Assembly (NCBI GenBank): GCA_932521025.1
Contig: OW051471.1
Location: forward strand, 4,588,001 to 4,652,000
Direction: 5' to 3'
DNA: 64,000 nt
Source: Oscheius onirici
Taxonomy: Eukaryota > Nematoda > Chromadorea > Rhabditida > Rhabditidae
A program made the translations under genes and the position numbers. The notes below the pieces were generated by a model. It saw only the letters and a program-made list of their open reading frames with translations. It had not been told where the DNA came from and did no database searches. Of the stretch, positions 59,227 through 64,000 are shown one piece after another; the first letter of the stretch is position 1; the number at the start of each line of letters is the position of its first letter.

Positions 59227-61252
59227 CTCCACTGAGGGAGAGTCGATCGAGTCTTTTCTCAGAGAGACTAAAAAGGAGGAGTGAACAATGAGAGAAAAGG
59301 AGCAATCAGAGAGTCACACACGGTGGTAACTTAATAGGAACTGGCAAAAAGGAAGCCGATTGGGAGGACGACCAACACACAGAGTCTAATTAAAGGCGGG
59401 AGAACTAGTTGAGGGAAATTGAAGGCTGTATCGGAACGAGATGAATGATGTGTGACCAGCTGACTGCCGGGATAAAACAGATTCACTAATAAGAAACATA
59501 TTGAGGGAAAGCCGGTTTTATAAAAAAAGGAGTGTGTGTTTAGACAGAAGCCGATTGCGTTTTTGGAGAGGGCGAGAGTATAATCCGAACGGGCAGTCAT
59601 GGCAACAGTTTATCCGGGAGCTACGAAGAGAGATAGAAAGACCCGATTCAGGAGAACACCCTGGGAAACGAGGATGAATATTCAATCAGGAAAGAAGGGG
59701 TATCAAAAGGTCTCTCGACAAGTGGAAAACGGCCGAATAGGAATTGTACGGATCCATTGTCCAACAAAGTTGTCAGACACGGGAATCATGACAAGAGAGA
59801 CTGAATTAAAAAGGTGACCGCAGTGCAATTAGAGAGAGACAAGACGCGTGCCAATAGGATTCCGCCGCGAAAAAAAGGGGAGAAGAGGTGAATCGACGCC
59901 CATAAAACAAACAAGTATGAAACGAAAATAAGCTTCTGGAGAGGCCGGAGGGATTGATCGGCAGCGACAGCCTAGAGACCCGAAGGCGACCACGCCCACT
60001 TGATGACAAGCAAAAAAACACAAACGAGTTAATACGGAAGTAATTGAGAAAGATAGATCAACAAAGTGAGAGTGTTCGCTCGGGATAGCGAGAGCTCCCC
60101 CGGTACACACTAGAGCACGCGATATTACTCTTTTTTGATATGAAAAGGGAGAGTTACGAGTTTAATTTTAAGGGAAATGAGACGAGGCGCGAAAGAGTAA
60201 CGAAACGGGTAAATAGAGAGCTCTTGAATTGAGTGAAATTTACTTACGACTCGTCGGGATTGAGGAGCTTTGGCGGCAACTTCCGTCCTGACTTCCGCGA
60301 ATTCTCGGGCTAGTATACCAGAGAGTGTGTTTGGAGCGGCAGTTATGGCTGAGTTACGAGCAAGCTCCAAAAAGGGAACATGCGACCACTTTCCCCAGGA
60401 TAACGGGGACTCGAGTTTTCAAAGGAAACAAAGCTGTTCGAATCGAACAGATGGCCAGAAAACATATGGCTGAGATGAGGTGATAACCAGATGAATTGTA
60501 CCTTTCAAACCCAGACCATGCATAATGGACCCGTTCGGAACAAATTGGTGTCGGAATAACAAAGGAGTCTGTTCCAGAGAGGTGTCTGAGAGGCCAATTG
60601 GGAGAGGGACGAGGAGGTTATCGCTCATCTCCGTGAGAAGATGGACCCCACAATCTCTGACTGACAACCCATTCTTTTTGACACAACATGCGACCATATG
60701 GGATTGTTGTCGTGGAGTCCAATAAAATTATGGGATTAGCGCCACGTGAGGCGAGAGAATAGACTCCCGAGGGGACTGACGGATTTGTATTGGCGGCAGA
60801 CAGTCGAGGGGATCGGAAGACGGCAAGTAATTAGCGCCAGAATCAGGGATGGCTGCTTGAGAGGGATTAACGGACAATTAGCTGGATGGCAGCACGACGC
60901 AGGTTTGTCATTTCGCTTGAAAAAGAAGTGATGAAAGTGACACCTTGGGCGGGACAAATGGCACATAATAGGTTGTTTTGGATGGCTGGCAGCAGCTGGC
61001 CATATGTTGCTAATAAGAGTTGCTGGCAATTATGCCAGCAGGTGGAGAGGAGAACAGTCTGTAATTAACCGAATGAAACGAATTCGAGTCGTCGTAATTA
61101 CGGCTGTCGAGCCACGTTACCTGTGAAAGGCCTTTTGATTGGCCGACCGATGACAGCCGATCATGACTACTGCCTCGCGCTCTTTTTGCGATCGCGAGGA
61201 ATTCACACGAATGTTTATTCAGAAGAACCCGTAAAAGATAATTAAAAAGATG
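59227..61252. other. Intergenic region
   Basis: Two kilobases without a supportable gene. Open frames on both strands (for instance 59599-59817 plus, 60125-60370 minus) have neither domain signatures nor splice partners. It includes the upstream region of the EGF-repeat gene and the 3' flank of the GPCR gene. Confidence 0.5.
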
Positions 61253-62986
61253 TTACAAGTAGCTGGGAACTGATTTTGTTCGTGGATGATTTGGCTCGAT
61301 CATCTGGATTCCACACATACTCTGGTACGGTGACATCTGAAGACTACTAGAGTTCTTTTTGAGTCAAAGGGACATACCATTGGTGTGACTTCCAGATCGT
61401 CCACGTCGTCCACATTCCACGACCTCTCGGCTATTTGAAACTCCTTCTGGAAGTTACTTTATGGATAGAAAATCCTTACCGAATGATATGCGGTCGATAG
61501 TTTCGGATCATCCTCTTTCCTCTTCCTCCAACAGAATACTCTCTTGTATTCTCTTTGGTACTTCTCCTGTACCAATTCATTATTTGAACAAGAACTTCAA
61601 CCCACATTGAAGAGTCCGTAAATGATTGGATTGAGGCAGGAGTTGCTCATAGCAAGCCAGTGGCTGCAGAAAAAGAGCACGTTGATGTATTTCCACGCGT
61701 TGATTTCTGGTCGGACTTCGTTGAGCAAGAGATATGTTTCGAGTGGAAGCCAGCAAAGGGAGAAACATGCAACCACTGTCAAAGCATGTATTACTGTTTC
61801 CTAGAAGAAAAAGATACCTATTATGAGCATGTTGATGATCTTCTTATTGTTCGTCTCTCCCGGTGTCGTCGTCACTCCTCGTCGAGGAACCGTCGACCAG
61901 ATCTGAGATTTACTCTTGCGTTACAAGAGCGAAACAATACCTTGACAGCGATCATGACATAGGCAGTGTCCAGAATTACCATTGGCACAAAATAATGGAT
62001 GATGGTCAAATAGATATTGTAAACTTTCCACCAATCTGCTTCCGCGTAAACTGGGCGACACTGAGTTCAAAATATTTGAGATGGAAGAAGTGTAACCTGA
62101 GCGATGGTGGTATTGTCACTGGGATCCGTCAGAATGTAGACGTCGTGAAAGAGACCGTGAGGCAGCGAGATCACTGCTGCAACTGACCAGATGGAAATGA
62201 CGAGGCATCTGAACAGTTTGTTGCCTACAAAGGTGGAAAAAATCAAACTGAGCATTTCTGGTCGACATTCGACTCAATGTCTTTCTTGGAAGGAACGTGG
62301 TTCGAAACTCGTGAATCGCGGAAGCTGTCAAGGTAAAAACAGAGACGGAAAGAGAGACAGTCTCGGTAAAGGGAACTATCTGGCAGAGAGAACGAGGCAG
62401 GAACCATTCCTACAAAAGGAGACATCAAATTATCCTAAGAGCTACCTGGAAGAGAGCCGCTTGAAACTTGAAAGGAATGGCAAAGATTCCCGTCAGAAGA
62501 TCAGCCAAAGCCAAGTTGATTATGAAGTATGTTGTGATAGCTCGAGTTCTGAGAAAAGGTCTGTAGTTTCAACTTCCGAATGAAGAACCTTAGCCTTCTG
62601 AGAGTGACGTATATGACGAGAGAATTGCCGAAAACTGCCAAAATGGCGATGGCGGCGTAGAGAAAACACCAGATTACCTGAACATATCAAAGTTGTACAT
62701 TTCACTCAAAGTATCCATGACGAATGGCAAACAGAGTCTGCCTTTCTCCTAGCTCCAATCTCGTCTCTGACTCCCGGGAGAGTTAAAACTCGTTTAGAGC
62801 CGAAACAATTTACAAAAACTATTTGGTCAGAGACAAACTCTATTTGGCCAGACTCAATGTCCCATTACGCAAGAAAAAGACCCCCTTGAATACAAGGCAA
62901 AAGAAACGTACGAGTTCCTGCCAGCTGAGTTCGTAGAGTAACACTTCGTCTTCGTAGTCGACCGAGAGTCGCCCCTCGTCTTCCAT
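61253..62986 (-). CDS. Rhodopsin-family peptide-type GPCR
   Basis: Seven-TM receptor, probably for a neuropeptide. The start at 62986 gives an acidic, tyrosine-containing N-terminus (MEDEGRLSVDYEDEVLLYEL). TM1 contains AIAILAVFGNSLVIYVTLRR; TM2 is TTYFIINLALADLLTGIFAI with the conserved LALAD. ECL1-TM3 reads LCQIVPFTETVSLSVSVFTL then TASAIHEFRTTF. TM4 is VISIWSVAAVISLPHG. ECL2 has the disulfide Cys in QCRPVYAEADWWKVYN, and TM5 follows. TM6 is VVACFSLCWLPLE (CWxP) and TM7 is SHWLAMSNSCLNPIIYGLFN with NPxxY. The tail has a TM7-proximal basic helix (EKYQREYKRVFCWRKRKE), then a polar C-terminus ending SVPSYL, TAA at 61253. The usual DRY after TM3 is HEFR. A 38-bp intron lies before ICL3. Subfamily (tachykinin/NPY-like) is uncertain. 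Confidence 0.88.
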
Positions 62987-64000
62987 GTCAACTGCAGAGA
63001 AAAAGGCTTTAATTGAAACTGATCGGAAGAGAGATGCACAACATTATTCTCAACCAATGGACTCTCGTTTCAAAAAGGAAAGAACATTCCATTCCGAAAT
63101 GGAATGTGACTTTGTGAGGAAGGGCAGTCGATCACCGTCATCGATACGGGATTAGAAACGAGCTTCAGAAGCCCTGATGAATTATAGGGCAGAGAGAAGG
63201 ACTTGGGAAGTGAGAGGAAAATCGTAAATTAAAGGTTAGGCGGCAGAAGGCGAAAGAAAGTGCGAAGGCAAAGAAGCGGAAAAAGAAGGTTATTAGCAAG
63301 TCGTCGGAAACATGTTCGAAAACAATTGGAAGAGGATTGAATAGGGGCGGGTCAGCTCCGAATTCATGCATTCGTCGTGACGAATAAAAGAACGAGCTAT
63401 CAGGTTTCCGGGTTATTGAGAGCTCTCGTCTCATATGCAGGTAAAAAGTGGCAGTCGATTAAAGGTAGCGTCTCTAATGAGCACTATCATTTTCCCCAGA
63501 ATCGTGATGAAAGTGAGGCAAGAAGTGTGGATGAGAATGTCGACTGAAAAAGGAGGAACTTTGTTCATAGTTTACACGTCAGAAGTATAAACGATATGGA
63601 ACAAAGCCAGTTTTAAACAGAGGTTCTGTGGTGTCAAGTGCGATTTTATTGCGTGATCAGATCAATGAAAAACACTGGTCATTATTACAACTGTTTTTGG
63701 AGGAAGGCTTGCGCTGAAATTCGTCAGAAGAAACTGTGAATTATGCAAAAGAACTCTGCTGGTAAGTAACTCATTAGGAGGATTGAGGCTGAAAAGTGAC
63801 ACTGGGAAGGATGCGTTCTCAGCAGTTCAACTAGCCGCAGGACCCTTTTCCGATGATGGAAGGCTTGGGTAAAGGCGAATTTTGAAAAACTTGACAAAGA
63901 ACACATCTAATTGCTCTTGTTTTGTTCGAAAACTTTTAGAAACTTTTGTAAAAGCAGAACAAATTAAAGTCACTTGCTAGCTGACAGCCAGATCTACTCG
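62987..64000. other. Upstream region of the GPCR gene
   Basis: No coding region was recognised to the right edge. A TTTCTCTGCAG acceptor at about 62993 immediately precedes the GPCR start exon, so a 5' UTR exon or trans-splice site lies here. Confidence 0.45.

Overview
This window is nuclear DNA of a nematode. Genes are packed on both strands and broken by many short introns (about 35-60 bp) that nearly always end in TTTCAG-like acceptors. Several genes belong to families expanded in or restricted to nematodes: transthyretin-like secreted proteins, an MSP-domain protein, a TWK-type K2P channel and an LGC-type Cys-loop channel. Head-to-tail gene runs with gaps of roughly 85-190 bp and acceptor-like sites just before start codons suggest trans-spliced operons. 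The species cannot be named from the sequence. Coordinates given for genes run from start codon to stop codon and include introns; exon joins were made by eye.

Layout. 1-4.9 kb (minus): a partial two-TM protein, an SRSF3/7-type splicing factor (rsp-6-like), TIM50, and an endobrevin-like R-SNARE. 4.9-7.0 kb: non-coding, with a duplicated dispersed repeat. 7.0-9.5 kb (minus): an unknown gene and ATG101. 9.5-13 kb: mostly empty, with one possible exon and a 400-bp palindromic MITE. 13-16 kb (plus): folliculin-interacting protein. 17-19.2 kb (plus): a Cys-loop channel with one abnormal splice donor. 19.3-21.8 kb (minus): PAPS synthetase. 22.9-28 kb (minus): two tandem transthyretin-like genes and gamma-COP. 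28.6-29.9 kb (plus): MRPL42 and LIPT2, only 9 bp apart. 30-34.5 kb (minus): a small secreted protein and a K2P channel carrying a MITE in an intron. 35.5-39 kb (minus): MPP-beta, with an MSP-domain gene nested antisense in its first large intron. 39.2-39.9 kb: a MITE nested in the target-site duplication of a smaller relative. 40.3-44.2 kb (plus): copine and NAMPT. 44.3-45.4 kb (minus): nicotinamidase, tail to tail with NAMPT. 46.3-47.5 kb (minus): an unrecognised gene. 48.4-49.2 kb: two abutting transposons. 49.7-50.7 kb (minus): RPL12. 51-58 kb (plus): a five-gene operon-like run of LIN-54, ADAT2, COX11 and two HPF1 paralogues. 58.2-59.2 kb (minus): an EGF-repeat surface protein. 61.3-63 kb (minus): a peptide-type GPCR.

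Most genes are housekeeping. The functional theme that stands out is NAD: within about 16 kb sit NAMPT and nicotinamidase (two competing ways to reuse nicotinamide) and two copies of HPF1, the cofactor that directs PARP, an NAD consumer, to serine. ATG101 and FNIP lie near each other and both connect to nutrient sensing and autophagy. The most unusual items are the NAMPT/nicotinamidase pair, the HPF1 duplication with PCNA-box-like N-termini, the TQT-motif array in the K2P tail, the nested MSP-domain gene, and the well-preserved MITE insertions with readable target-site duplications.
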